NCBI GenBank assembly: GCA_900540395.1 | Contig: UQFQ01000035.1 | Coordinates: 1 to 7,157, forward strand | Length of the DNA stretch: 7,157 nt | Reading direction: 5' to 3' | DNA from: an uncultured Mollicutes bacterium | GTDB taxonomy: Bacteria; Bacillota_I; Bacilli_A; RFN20; CAG-826 | Shown: positions 1-5,975 of the stretch, piece by piece | How the letters are laid out: every line of letters starts with the position of its first letter | Numbering within the stretch: position 1 is the stretch's first letter | Program-made: the position numbers and the translations under genes | Notes under the pieces: model-generated | Databases searched by the model: none | What the model was told of the DNA's origin: nothing | What the model saw: the letters and a program-made list of their open reading frames with translations, nothing else

Positions 1-848
1 GAAGAAGGCATTCTACCTAAAAGAGCACTAACTTCACTACCGGCTTGAGTAAATCTGAAGATGTTATCGATAAAAAGCAAAACGTCTTGGTGAGCAACAT
101 CTCTAAACCATTCAGCCATAGCTAGAGCTGACAAAGGTGCATGCATTCTGACGCCAGGAGTTTCATTCATTTGTCCAAAAACTAGAGCAGTATTACTTAA
201 AACACCACTAGCTTTCATTTCATTATATAAGTCGTTTCCTTCACGGCTTCTTTCGCCAACACCAGCAAAAATAGAAAGACCATTTTTTTGAACAGCAATG
301 TTATGGATTAATTCTTGGATTAAAACAGTTTTACCAACGCCAGCTCCGCCGAATAAACCAACTTTTCCACCTTTTAGATATGGGCAAAGTAAATCAATAA
401 CTTTAATTCCGGTTTCATAAACTTCAATAGTAGTAGGCTGATCAGCAAAAGAAGGTGGTTCGCTATAAATTGAATGTGTTTCTTTAACTTCAAAAGGTCC
501 GTTTCTATCAATTGGTTTACCTAAAACATTAAACATACGACCTAAAACATTTCTTCCAACTGGAACTTTAATAGGGGCGTGAGTATTGATAACTTTTAAA
601 CCTTTTTTTATACCTTCGGTTGGGCCCATAGAAATACAACGAACTGTATCATGACCCATATCTTGAGAAACTTCTAAAATAAGTTCTTTTTTATCAGGTA
701 AATCTTCAAGAGTTAATTTCAAGGCAGTTTTTAAAGAAGGAGTTAAACCATCATCAAAACGAACATCAACGACTGGTCCTATCGCTTGAACGACATAACC
801 AACATCTGCTTCTTTTAAATTTTCGTTAATTTTATATTCTTTAAGCAT
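1..848 (-). CDS. atpD: F1Fo ATP synthase subunit beta (3' end missing)
   Basis: Catalytic subunit of F1, which makes or hydrolyses ATP on the cytoplasmic face of the membrane. I translated the minus strand from the ATG at 848 and found 282 uninterrupted residues. Visible are the N-terminal beta-barrel domain (about 15-92), the P-loop GGAGVGKT (167-174), the catalytic glutamate in GVGERSREG (E199), and the Walker B strand LLFIDNIF (D261). The last residues, GRMPS, lie just before the usual AVGYQPTL stretch, so about 180 residues of the C-terminal part, including the DELSEED lever, are outside the window. The start is fixed by a strong Shine-Dalgarno site 6 nt upstream, and the gene begins 12 nt after atpG. 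The truncation is only the window edge. Identity is certain from the motifs and the operon position. Confidence 0.98.
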   Translation of the reverse strand, partial: MLKEYKINENLKEADVGYVVQAIGPVVDVRFDDGLTPSLKTALKLTLEDLPDKKELILEVSQDMGHDTVRCISMGPTEGIKKGLKVINTHAPIKVPVGRNVLGRMFNVLGKPIDRNGPFEVKETHSIYSEPPSFADQPTTIEVYETGIKVIDLLCPYLKGGKVGLFGGAGVGKTVLIQELIHNIAVQKNGLSIFAGVGERSREGNDLYNEMKASGVLSNTALVFGQMNETPGVRMHAPLSALAMAEWFRDVAHQDVLLFIDNIFRFTQAGSEVSALLGRMPS

Positions 849-854
849 AGGTCT

Positions 855-862
855 ACCTCCTT
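855..862 (-). promoter_or_regulatory. Ribosome binding site of atpD
   Basis: The minus strand reads AAGGAGGT, a near-perfect anti-16S match, 6 nt before the atpD ATG. It overlaps the atpG stop codon by two bases, so translation of atpG and atpD is probably coupled. The strong site fits the need for three beta chains per complex. Confidence 0.9.
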
Positions 863-1730
863 AAATGAAGTCTATAGCATCATTACTTCCTGAAACGATT
901 TCGTTAATTTCATTAGTAATTTTTTGTTGTCTAACTTTGTTATATTCTAACTTTAATTCATAAAGTAATTTATCGGCGCTGCTTGTCGCATTTTCCATTG
1001 AGTTTTTACGATTGGTTTGCTCACTGATTGCACTTTCTAAAAATGAACGATAAAGCAAAGCATCTAAATAATGTGGGACAATTAAATCCGCGACTTTAGA
1101 AGATTTCCCTTCAAAAAGCGGCTCTAATTTTTCTTTTTTCTCGCGGACAATTTTTTCTCCATCAAGTGGAAGAATCTTTTTACAAACACATTTTGTAGTC
1201 ATCGAATTAATATAAGCAGTGTAAATAATATTAATAGATGAATAGCCTTCTTGACGATAAAGTTCATCAAGTTGATGACGGAAAATATTAATTTTTGTAT
1301 AAGAGAAATTATCTAATAAGTGGATAAATCTTTTGTAAGCACGATGGACTTTATCTTTATAGTGACGATATCCTTTTTCACCAATAAAAATAACGTCATC
1401 ATTTTTTGTTAAAACCTTACTGGCTAGTTTACTTAAATTGTTATAGTAACTTCCACAAAGTCCTAGAGTAGAAGTAACAAAAATATATAACTTTTTATTT
1501 CCTGGGTTTTGAACTAAACAAGTTGGTCGAGCCGTTTTTGAATAATCAACATAAAGAAGACATAATTCCATAGCTTCTTTAATTTCTTCCATATAGGCTA
1601 AATTTCCATCATAAAGATTTTTGAGTTGATTATAACGAGAGTTAGCAATTAATTTCATTGCATTCGTTATTTTTCGAATTGACTCAACGGTTTGAATTCT
1701 AGTTTTTACTTCAAGTAAAGATTCACCCAT
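861..1730 (-). CDS. atpG: F1Fo ATP synthase subunit gamma
   Basis: Central rotor shaft that couples c-ring rotation to the catalytic sites of F1. The 289 residues match the usual family length. The N-terminal helix carries the family signature (KTRIQTVESIRKITNAMKLI, residues 9-28). The central Rossmann-like region includes the conserved TSTLGLCGSYYNN (86-98). The C-terminal helix, about 235-282, has SEQTNRKNSMENAT followed by YNKVRQQKITNEINEIVSG. The two terminal helices form the antiparallel coiled coil of the shaft. The ATG at 1730 begins 3 nt after the atpA stop, and the only Shine-Dalgarno-like sequence (AGAGGA, 1744-1749) lies inside atpA with a long 13-nt spacing. Initiation therefore probably depends on coupling to atpA translation. 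The central region looks divergent, but both terminal helices are well conserved. Confidence 0.97.
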   Translation of the reverse strand: MGESLLEVKTRIQTVESIRKITNAMKLIANSRYNQLKNLYDGNLAYMEEIKEAMELCLLYVDYSKTARPTCLVQNPGNKKLYIFVTSTLGLCGSYYNNLSKLASKVLTKNDDVIFIGEKGYRHYKDKVHRAYKRFIHLLDNFSYTKINIFRHQLDELYRQEGYSSINIIYTAYINSMTTKCVCKKILPLDGEKIVREKKEKLEPLFEGKSSKVADLIVPHYLDALLYRSFLESAISEQTNRKNSMENATSSADKLLYELKLEYNKVRQQKITNEINEIVSGSNDAIDFI

Positions 1731-1733
1731 TTA

Positions 1734-3272
1734 TTAATAGCTGTCCTCTTCAATTAAATTATCTTTAACGGATGCTAAAATTGATGAAAGTCTTTCTTCA
1801 ACCTTCATTTTATTTTCATCCGAGAAAGTCTTGTTTTCGTTAATTTCTTTATAAATCTCTGGGTTTTGCGCGTTTATTGAATTATCTAAGAGTTTTAAAA
1901 TCTTGTGGACATCTTCGGGAGCGACATTATCTAAAAGGCCTTTTTGGGCAACATAAATATCAACAATTTCCTGTCCTGCACTAAGAGGCATATATTGTTT
2001 TTGTTTTAAAACTTCAGTAAGAATTGCTCCATGCATTAAAATTTTCTTGGTTGATTTATCTAAGTCAGATCCAAAACGAGAAAAATCAAGCATTTCATGA
2101 TAGTTTGCTAAAGCCATTCTTAAATCTTTCGATACTGATTTCATAACTTTAGTTTGAGCTGAACTACCAACACGGCTAACTGATAAACCTGAATCAATAG
2201 CAGGTCTTTGACCAGAGTTAAACATATCAGTGTTTAAGAAAAGCTGTCCATCAGTAATTGAAATAACATTTGTTGGAATGTATGCAGAAATATCACCAGC
2301 TTGAGTTTCAATAATTGGTAAAGCAGTGATTGAGCCACCACCAAGTTCTTTATTTAAACGACAACTTCTTTCTAATAGCCTAGAATGTAAGTAGAAAATA
2401 TCACCTGGATAAGCTTCTCTACCTGGGCTTCTTCTTAAAAGAAGTAATAATGTACGATAAGCAACAGCGTGCTTACTTAAATCATCATAAATTATTAAAA
2501 CGTTTTTGCCTTTGTGCATCCAATATTCGGCAATGGAAGTTGCACTATAAGGAGCAAGATATTGCATTGGAGAAGGTTCAGCTGCACTTGAACCAACAAT
2601 GGTTGTGTATTTTAAAGCATCATATCTTTTTAAACGAGCTACGATTTGAGCAAGTGAAGAATTCTTTTGACCAATTGAACAATAAACACAATAAACGTCT
2701 TTTCCTTTTTGATTGATGATTGTATCGATTGCTATCGCAGTTTTACCAGTTTGACGATCGCCGATAATTAATTCTCTTTGCCCTTTTCCAATTGGAATCA
2801 TAGAATCAATTGCTTTAATTCCAGTTTCAAGTGGTTCATTAACGGATTGACGGTCCATGATTTCAGGAGCGATATTTTCAACAGGGCGATATTCATCAGC
2901 TTTAATAGGCCCATATCCATCAATTGGTTGACCTAATGAGTTAACAACACGACCAAGCATTTCATCGCCTACTGGAACAGATACTAATCGTTTTGTACGT
3001 GTACAGGTATCGCCTTCTTTGATAGTGACGTTTTCTCCAAGTAAAGCTACACCAATATCATCTTCTTCAATATTCATAACCATACCATAGGTATTGTTAG
3101 GAAATTCGATAAGTTCTCCATACATTGCATCTTCAAGTCCAAAAACAGTAGCGATACAATCGCCAACACTAACGACTTGACCAACGTTAGAAGAGTCTAT
3201 TTTGTGATCGTATTTTTCGATTTCATCTTTAATGATTTGAGAAAGTGAGTTTAAATTATTAGTTTTTGGCAT
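1734..3272 (-). CDS. atpA: F1Fo ATP synthase subunit alpha
   Basis: Non-catalytic nucleotide-binding subunit alternating with beta in the F1 hexamer. The 512 residues are of normal family length. There is an N-terminal membrane-distal beta-barrel (about 28-95), a P-loop GDRQTGKT (171-178), a Walker B-like strand VLIIYDDLSKHAVAYR (258-273), the LLRRSPGREAYPGD segment (278-291), and the arginine finger in GLSVSRVGSSAQ (R367) that reaches the catalytic site of beta. A helical C-terminal domain follows. The start overlaps the end of atpH by 14 nt and is supported by an AAGGAGG site. The Trp codon at residue 251 is TGG. All key residues are present and nothing looks broken. Confidence 0.98.
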   Translation of the reverse strand: MPKTNNLNSLSQIIKDEIEKYDHKIDSSNVGQVVSVGDCIATVFGLEDAMYGELIEFPNNTYGMVMNIEEDDIGVALLGENVTIKEGDTCTRTKRLVSVPVGDEMLGRVVNSLGQPIDGYGPIKADEYRPVENIAPEIMDRQSVNEPLETGIKAIDSMIPIGKGQRELIIGDRQTGKTAIAIDTIINQKGKDVYCVYCSIGQKNSSLAQIVARLKRYDALKYTTIVGSSAAEPSPMQYLAPYSATSIAEYWMHKGKNVLIIYDDLSKHAVAYRTLLLLLRRSPGREAYPGDIFYLHSRLLERSCRLNKELGGGSITALPIIETQAGDISAYIPTNVISITDGQLFLNTDMFNSGQRPAIDSGLSVSRVGSSAQTKVMKSVSKDLRMALANYHEMLDFSRFGSDLDKSTKKILMHGAILTEVLKQKQYMPLSAGQEIVDIYVAQKGLLDNVAPEDVHKILKLLDNSINAQNPEIYKEINENKTFSDENKMKVEERLSSILASVKDNLIEEDSY

Positions 3273-3834
3273 GTGATACTTCCTCCTTGTTATCTAATTC
3301 ATCAATAAGATGATTTTTAATTGCTTCAAGTTGAGATGAAATAGAGTATTCATATAATGTTCCATCAATGATGATTTTAAGTCCAGCAATCAAAGACTTA
3401 TCAATATATTCTTTAGCTACAATTTGTTTATTGGTTTTTTTATGAAAACATTCTTTTATAGCGGTAAGTTGGTTATCACTTAATTTAAAAGGAGTGTAAA
3501 TTTTTGCTTCTAAAATGTTTTCGTCTTTATCGATAAGTTCGTCGTAAATTTTTCTAATTTCTTTGAGATTTGCAAGCATTTTGTTGTTTATTAGCATTTT
3601 TATGAATAAGCGAACTTCGCTAACAATGACCTCATCAAAGATATTATTTAATGCGGCTTCTTTATCTTTAAATGAATTAAATGGTGAATTTAAAAATGAA
3701 TATAAGTCAGGGTTCTTCTTTAAAATCCAACTGAAAAATTTCAAGTTTTCTCGATATAAAACTACAGAGTGTTTAGTAACAGCACTGGCATATAATCCTT
3801 CAGTTATTTTTACAAGAAGTGCATCCTTATTCAT
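3259..3834 (-). CDS. atpH: F1Fo ATP synthase subunit delta (OSCP homologue)
   Basis: Peripheral-stalk protein that joins the top of the alpha3beta3 hexamer to subunit b, holding the stator still. The 191 residues are typical (about 175-185 in most bacteria). An N-terminal helical domain (about 5-105) is followed by the short C-terminal domain with the best-conserved family signature: IDKSLIAGLKIIIDGTLYEY (144-163), then SISSQLEAIKNHL. Delta is the least conserved F1 subunit, and the identification also rests on its place between atpF and atpA. The ATG at 3834 overlaps the atpF stop in ATGAATAA (8 nt), and AAAGGAA at 3841-3847 lies 6 nt upstream. Its own 3' end overlaps atpA by 14 nt, indicating coupled translation. 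Confidence 0.95.
   Translation of the reverse strand: MNKDALLVKITEGLYASAVTKHSVVLYRENLKFFSWILKKNPDLYSFLNSPFNSFKDKEAALNNIFDEVIVSEVRLFIKMLINNKMLANLKEIRKIYDELIDKDENILEAKIYTPFKLSDNQLTAIKECFHKKTNKQIVAKEYIDKSLIAGLKIIIDGTLYEYSISSQLEAIKNHLIDELDNKEEVSHAKN
3282..3288 (-). promoter_or_regulatory. Ribosome binding site of atpA inside atpH
   Basis: The minus strand reads AAGGAGG, 9 nt before the atpA ATG at 3272. It lies within the atpH coding region. This decides the atpA start and confirms that the 14-nt overlap with atpH is real. Confidence 0.88.
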
Positions 3835-4435
3835 TATTATTTCCTTTATTTAGTTCTTCAATGAATTTATTGACGTATTCATCATTGTCACTAACCGTGA
3901 CATTTCTTTTTAAGATTTCTTTACTGGTTGAAATAGCAGTAGAGATAATCTCACTTTTAGCTTCTTTAAGCATTTTGTTTCTTTCATTTTCAATATCATT
4001 ATGAGCACTTTGTTTTTGCTTTTCGATTGTTTCAGCAAGCTGCTTTTCAAGTTCACTAGCTTTATTTTCAGCAGTTTTTTCTGCTCTTTGAATGATTTCG
4101 CCAGCTTTCTTTTGACCGTTTAAAACTATACGATTAGCTTCTTTAATCCTTTCTTCAGCCTCAAGAGCTTTGTTTTCACTATCTTTGATATTTTTTTCGA
4201 TATAGTCAGCTCTTTCATTTAATTTCTTTTTAAGTGGCTTATAAGCAATCACAATAAAAAGGATGGCTACTAAAATAAATAAGCCAAGTTGAAGAAGTGT
4301 AATCCAAAGATTTGGAAGCATATTATTAACAGTTGTTTCGATTCGATCTTGGATCATTTCGGTATTACAACTTGTTAACGAAAATAGAGAAACAAGAGTA
4401 GTTAATATGCCTAAAGTTTTCTTTTTGTTAGACAT
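3827..4435 (-). CDS. atpF: F1Fo ATP synthase subunit b, lipoprotein type
   Basis: Peripheral-stalk subunit: a membrane anchor plus a long helix that binds delta and stops F1 turning with the rotor. The 202 residues begin MSNKKKTLG, with a basic n-region and hydrophobic core, then the lipobox LTSC (C23 the predicted lipidated residue). A transmembrane helix follows at about 44-65. Residues about 66-178 are a highly charged, Lys/Glu/Ala-rich coiled coil. Ordinary bacterial b subunits lack the signal peptide; a lipoprotein b is known in mycoplasmas. After processing, the mature protein would have a lipid anchor at C23 and about 20 extracellular residues before the membrane helix. I chose the ATG at 4435, not an in-frame TTG at 4462 inside atpE, because AAGGAAAGG sits just upstream and the signal peptide then starts properly with MSNKKK. 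Confidence 0.95.
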   Translation of the reverse strand: MSNKKKTLGILTTLVSLFSLTSCNTEMIQDRIETTVNNMLPNLWITLLQLGLFILVAILFIVIAYKPLKKKLNERADYIEKNIKDSENKALEAEERIKEANRIVLNGQKKAGEIIQRAEKTAENKASELEKQLAETIEKQKQSAHNDIENERNKMLKEAKSEIISTAISTSKEILKRNVTVSDNDEYVNKFIEELNKGNNNE

Positions 4436-4441
4436 TGTTTC

Positions 4442-4450
4442 CCTTTCCTT
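4442..4450 (-). promoter_or_regulatory. Ribosome binding site of atpF
   Basis: The minus strand reads AAGGAAAGG, with the GG end about 6 nt before the ATG at 4435, and it overlaps the atpE stop codon by two bases. It favours the ATG over the upstream in-frame TTG at 4462, which would put nine polar residues ahead of the signal peptide. Confidence 0.8.
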
Positions 4451-4667
4451 AAGCGGCGACAACGAAAGCCATCAAAATAGCAACGACAAGAATATAAATA
4501 GCAACAGTTTCAATAAGAGCAACACCAACAATCATTGTTGTTCTAACATCTTTAGCACAAGTTGGATTTCTTCCAATGCTATCCATAGCTTTTGAAACTG
4601 CCATACCTTCAGCAATAGCTGCAAGTCCCATTGCGATACAAGCAATACCTAAACCAATAAAATTCAT
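4449..4667 (-). CDS. atpE: F1Fo ATP synthase subunit c (rotor ring), two-carboxylate type
   Basis: Membrane rotor subunit that carries the coupling ion; many copies form the c-ring. The 72-residue hairpin has helix 1 (about 3-27), a polar loop with R33-N34-P35, and helix 2 (about 43-70). The ion-binding carboxylate is E53 in LIETVAIY. Counting against the Na+-binding c subunit of Ilyobacter tartaricus, recalled from memory, E53 equals its E65, T54 equals S66, Y58 equals Y70, and E20 of helix 1 falls exactly on Q32 (33 residues apart in both). A helix-1 Glu plus a helix-2 Glu is the motif described for the Na+-driven Fusobacterium nucleatum rotor, so Na+ coupling is a reasonable inference but not proven. 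The loop has RNPT where RNPE or RQPE is common. AAAGGAG at 4674-4680 lies 6 nt upstream. Confidence 0.97.
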   Translation of the reverse strand: MNFIGLGIACIAMGLAAIAEGMAVSKAMDSIGRNPTCAKDVRTTMIVGVALIETVAIYILVVAILMAFVVAA

Positions 4668-4673
4668 ACTTTT

Positions 4674-4680
4674 CTCCTTT
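4674..4680 (-). promoter_or_regulatory. Ribosome binding site of atpE
   Basis: The minus strand reads AAAGGAG, 6 nt before the atpE ATG and touching the atpB stop codon. A strong site is expected for the subunit made in the highest copy number. Confidence 0.85.
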
Positions 4681-5534
4681 TAAATTGCTTTTTTATTAAT
4701 TTTTTCTAAACGTTTTTGTTCTTTCCTTTCAAGTTTTCTTCTTTTGGCTTCTTCTTTTTCTTTTTTAGCTTCAAGAAGCTCTTGAGGAGAGATGTATTCT
4801 TGAGCAACGTTAATCATAGTTAACATTGTAAAGACAACAAGTTGAATTGCTCCATCAAATATATCGAAATAAAGGTGAGCAGCAGGAGCAATAAGTGGAT
4901 CAAGGAACATTCCCCAGTATGAACCGGCTGGAGGAATGACACTTGATAAACCAACATAAATCAATGTAATAACACAATATCCAGCTAAGGCATTACCAAA
5001 CAAACGTAAAGTAAGAGATAAGACACTACTCCACATTGTCACAAGGTTAATTGGCAAGAATACTGGAATTGGCTCAATGTATCTTTCAAAATAAGCCCAT
5101 TTTTTAACTTTAATTGAGGTGTAATGTGTGATGAAAAAAGTAATTAAAGCTAAAGAGAGAGGGAAAGCAAGATTTGTAAAAGGATTTGGAAGTGGCTCAA
5201 GATAAGTTTCTCCTCCTGGTTGAAAAACGTTTGGAATGCCAACCATACCGATGAAAAAACCTAAGAAGATATAAAGTCCAACACAACAAATATATCCACC
5301 AAAACCCTCAAAGGCAGGGCCCATAAGATTTTTAACTGAGTTATCTGCAAATTGGACAACAGTTTCTACAGCATTTAAGAATCCATGTGGCTTTTTAAGT
5401 GGATCGTAATTTTTAAGCTTAATTCTAATGACAATAGCAATAATGAGAACGATTAAAAGAGCGAGAATGCTTGTCAAGAATTCAGGTGGTAATGTGTTCC
5501 AACTAAGTGGTTCTATAATTTTTCCAAAATCCAT
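4680..5534 (-). CDS. atpB: F1Fo ATP synthase subunit a with charged C-terminal tail
   Basis: Integral membrane stator that forms the two ion half-channels beside the c-ring. The 284 residues contain about five or six hydrophobic segments (for example 19-38, 82-100, 123-138, 186-200 and 229-245). The essential arginine is R177 in LTLRLFGNALAGY, the hallmark of the family. A second conserved patch is the polar helix start LYFDIFDGAIQ (221-231) leading into VVFTMLTMINVAQEY. From about residue 252 to the end there is a hydrophilic tail dominated by Lys, Glu and Arg, absent from the E. coli protein as I recall it. The Trp codons (residues 12, 146, 168 and 207) are all TGG. This is the first gene of the operon. 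AGAGGA at 5542-5547 lies 7 nt upstream of the ATG. No atpI gene comes before it. Confidence 0.97.
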   Translation of the reverse strand: MDFGKIIEPLSWNTLPPEFLTSILALLIVLIIAIVIRIKLKNYDPLKKPHGFLNAVETVVQFADNSVKNLMGPAFEGFGGYICCVGLYIFLGFFIGMVGIPNVFQPGGETYLEPLPNPFTNLAFPLSLALITFFITHYTSIKVKKWAYFERYIEPIPVFLPINLVTMWSSVLSLTLRLFGNALAGYCVITLIYVGLSSVIPPAGSYWGMFLDPLIAPAAHLYFDIFDGAIQLVVFTMLTMINVAQEYISPQELLEAKKEKEEAKRRKLERKEQKRLEKINKKAI

Positions 5535-5541
5535 TAAGTAG

Positions 5542-5547
5542 TCCTCT
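5542..5547 (-). promoter_or_regulatory. Ribosome binding site of atpB
   Basis: The minus strand reads AGAGGA, 7 nt before the atpB ATG. It supports the start at 5534. Confidence 0.75.
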
Positions 5548-5559
5548 TTTACTAGAGAT

Positions 5560-5588
5560 AATGTACTCCCTTAAAATTTAGATGTAAA
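5560..5588 (-). promoter_or_regulatory. Candidate sigma-A-type promoter of the atp operon
   Basis: On the minus strand TTTACA (5583-5588, 5 of 6 to TTGACA) is followed after 17 nt by TACATT (5560-5565, 4 of 6 to TATAAT). Transcription would start near 5553, leaving a leader of only about 19 nt that includes the atpB ribosome binding site. A second candidate further upstream is TTGTCA (5648-5653) with TATACT (5627-5632), both 5 of 6 but only 15 nt apart. In such AT-rich DNA, promoter-like matches arise easily, so either or both may be used. Confidence 0.5.
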
Positions 5589-5597
5589 GCAAATTAA

Positions 5598-5615
5598 ATA
5601 AATAAATTTATTTAT
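5598..5615. repeat. 18-bp perfect AT palindrome
   Basis: The sequence ATAAATAAATTTATTTAT is self-complementary over 9-bp arms with no spacer. It lies just upstream of the atp promoter candidate. It could be a regulator site or a flexible AT tract, but palindromes of A and T alone arise often by chance in DNA of this composition. Confidence 0.6.
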
Positions 5616-5744
5616 AGTAATTTTTTAGTATATTTTTGCTGAAAATATGACAAAAAACTTGTATTTACGGAAAAACAATGTAAAACCTAGATATTTTATA
5701 AATTTTTTAGAAATAACTGTTCGTTCAAAATCATATTAGAGTTT

Positions 5745-5774
5745 GAGTGAAAGTGTTTGTTCTTTCGAGTGAAA
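5745..5774. repeat. GAGTGAAA direct repeat, 22-bp period
   Basis: GAGTGAAA occurs at 5745-5752 and again at 5767-5774, start to start 22 bp, or about two helical turns. Two related TGTTC(G/T)TTC copies lie at 5718-5726 and 5758-5766. A regulator touching the same DNA face twice is one explanation; the function is unknown. Confidence 0.5.
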
Positions 5775-5800
5775 ATAAGTGACACTAGTAATTACTGATA

Positions 5801-5832
5801 TTAATAAATGCGGTATTATTTCTTAATAAATG
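5801..5832. repeat. TTAATAAATG direct repeat, 22-bp period
   Basis: The 10-bp TTAATAAATG occurs at 5801-5810 and 5823-5832, again 22 bp start to start. It lies about 100 bp upstream of the -10 element of the lipoprotein gene. The exact repeat is visible in the sequence; its role is unknown. Confidence 0.5.
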
Positions 5833-5933
5833 ACAATTTTTGTATATAAAAATCGCAAAACATCTCTATTTCAGCAAAAATGATGATATTAAAATAACAT
5901 TAAGATTAAAGTTTTATTTGTGTTTCATACTTC

Positions 5934-5939
5934 TATAAT
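5934..5939 (+). promoter_or_regulatory. -10 element of the lipoprotein gene
   Basis: A perfect TATAAT lies 36 nt before the start codon. The best -35 candidate at a suitable distance is TTTTAT (5912-5917, 16-nt spacing), which is poor, and there is no TG extension. The promoter may be weak or helped by an activator. Transcription would start near 5946, giving a leader of about 30 nt. Confidence 0.6.
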
Positions 5940-5960
5940 AGCAATAAAATTTTTATTAAT

Positions 5961-5965
5961 AGGAG
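5961..5965 (+). promoter_or_regulatory. Ribosome binding site of the lipoprotein gene
   Basis: AGGAG lies 10 nt before the ATG at 5976. It confirms this start, which also gives a well-formed lipoprotein signal peptide. Confidence 0.75.
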
Positions 5966-5975
5966 CAGAAATATT

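Larger units (their letters stand above)
5535..5975. other. Divergent intergenic region between atpB and the lipoprotein gene
   Basis: This is 441 nt of AT-rich DNA with no credible coding sequence on either strand. It must hold the promoters of both divergent transcription units. Besides the promoter candidates it contains an AT-only palindrome (5598-5615), a 10-bp palindrome AGTAATTACT (5787-5796), and two direct repeats with the same 22-bp period (5745-5774 and 5801-5832). No tRNA-like fold, riboswitch signature or rho-independent terminator was seen. An atpI gene, often found at this place in other bacteria, is absent. Confidence 0.8.

Noticed and set aside
2450..2716. Plus-strand open frame of 88 codons
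   Set aside because: It lies entirely inside atpA on the opposite strand, has no ribosome binding site, and its residues are unlike any family I know.
3563..3853. Plus-strand open frame of 96 codons, rich in Phe, Ser and Leu
   Set aside because: Antisense to atpH and the end of atpF; the composition is what antisense of Lys/Glu-rich coding DNA gives.
3819..4004. Plus-strand open frame of 61 codons that looks like a membrane protein
   Set aside because: Antisense to the coiled coil of subunit b; complementing Lys/Glu codons gives Phe/Leu/Ser codons, so the hydrophobicity is an artefact.
4436..4462. Longer atpF starting at the TTG at 4462
   Set aside because: It would overlap atpE and put nine polar residues before the signal peptide; the ATG at 4435 has a good ribosome binding site.
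4407..4595. Plus-strand open frame of 62 codons
   Set aside because: Antisense to atpE and the start of atpF, with low-complexity Asn/Ser residues and no start signal.
5745..5832. CRISPR array remnant
   Set aside because: The repeats are only 8 and 10 bp, differ from each other, and have no regular repeat-spacer pattern or cas gene nearby.
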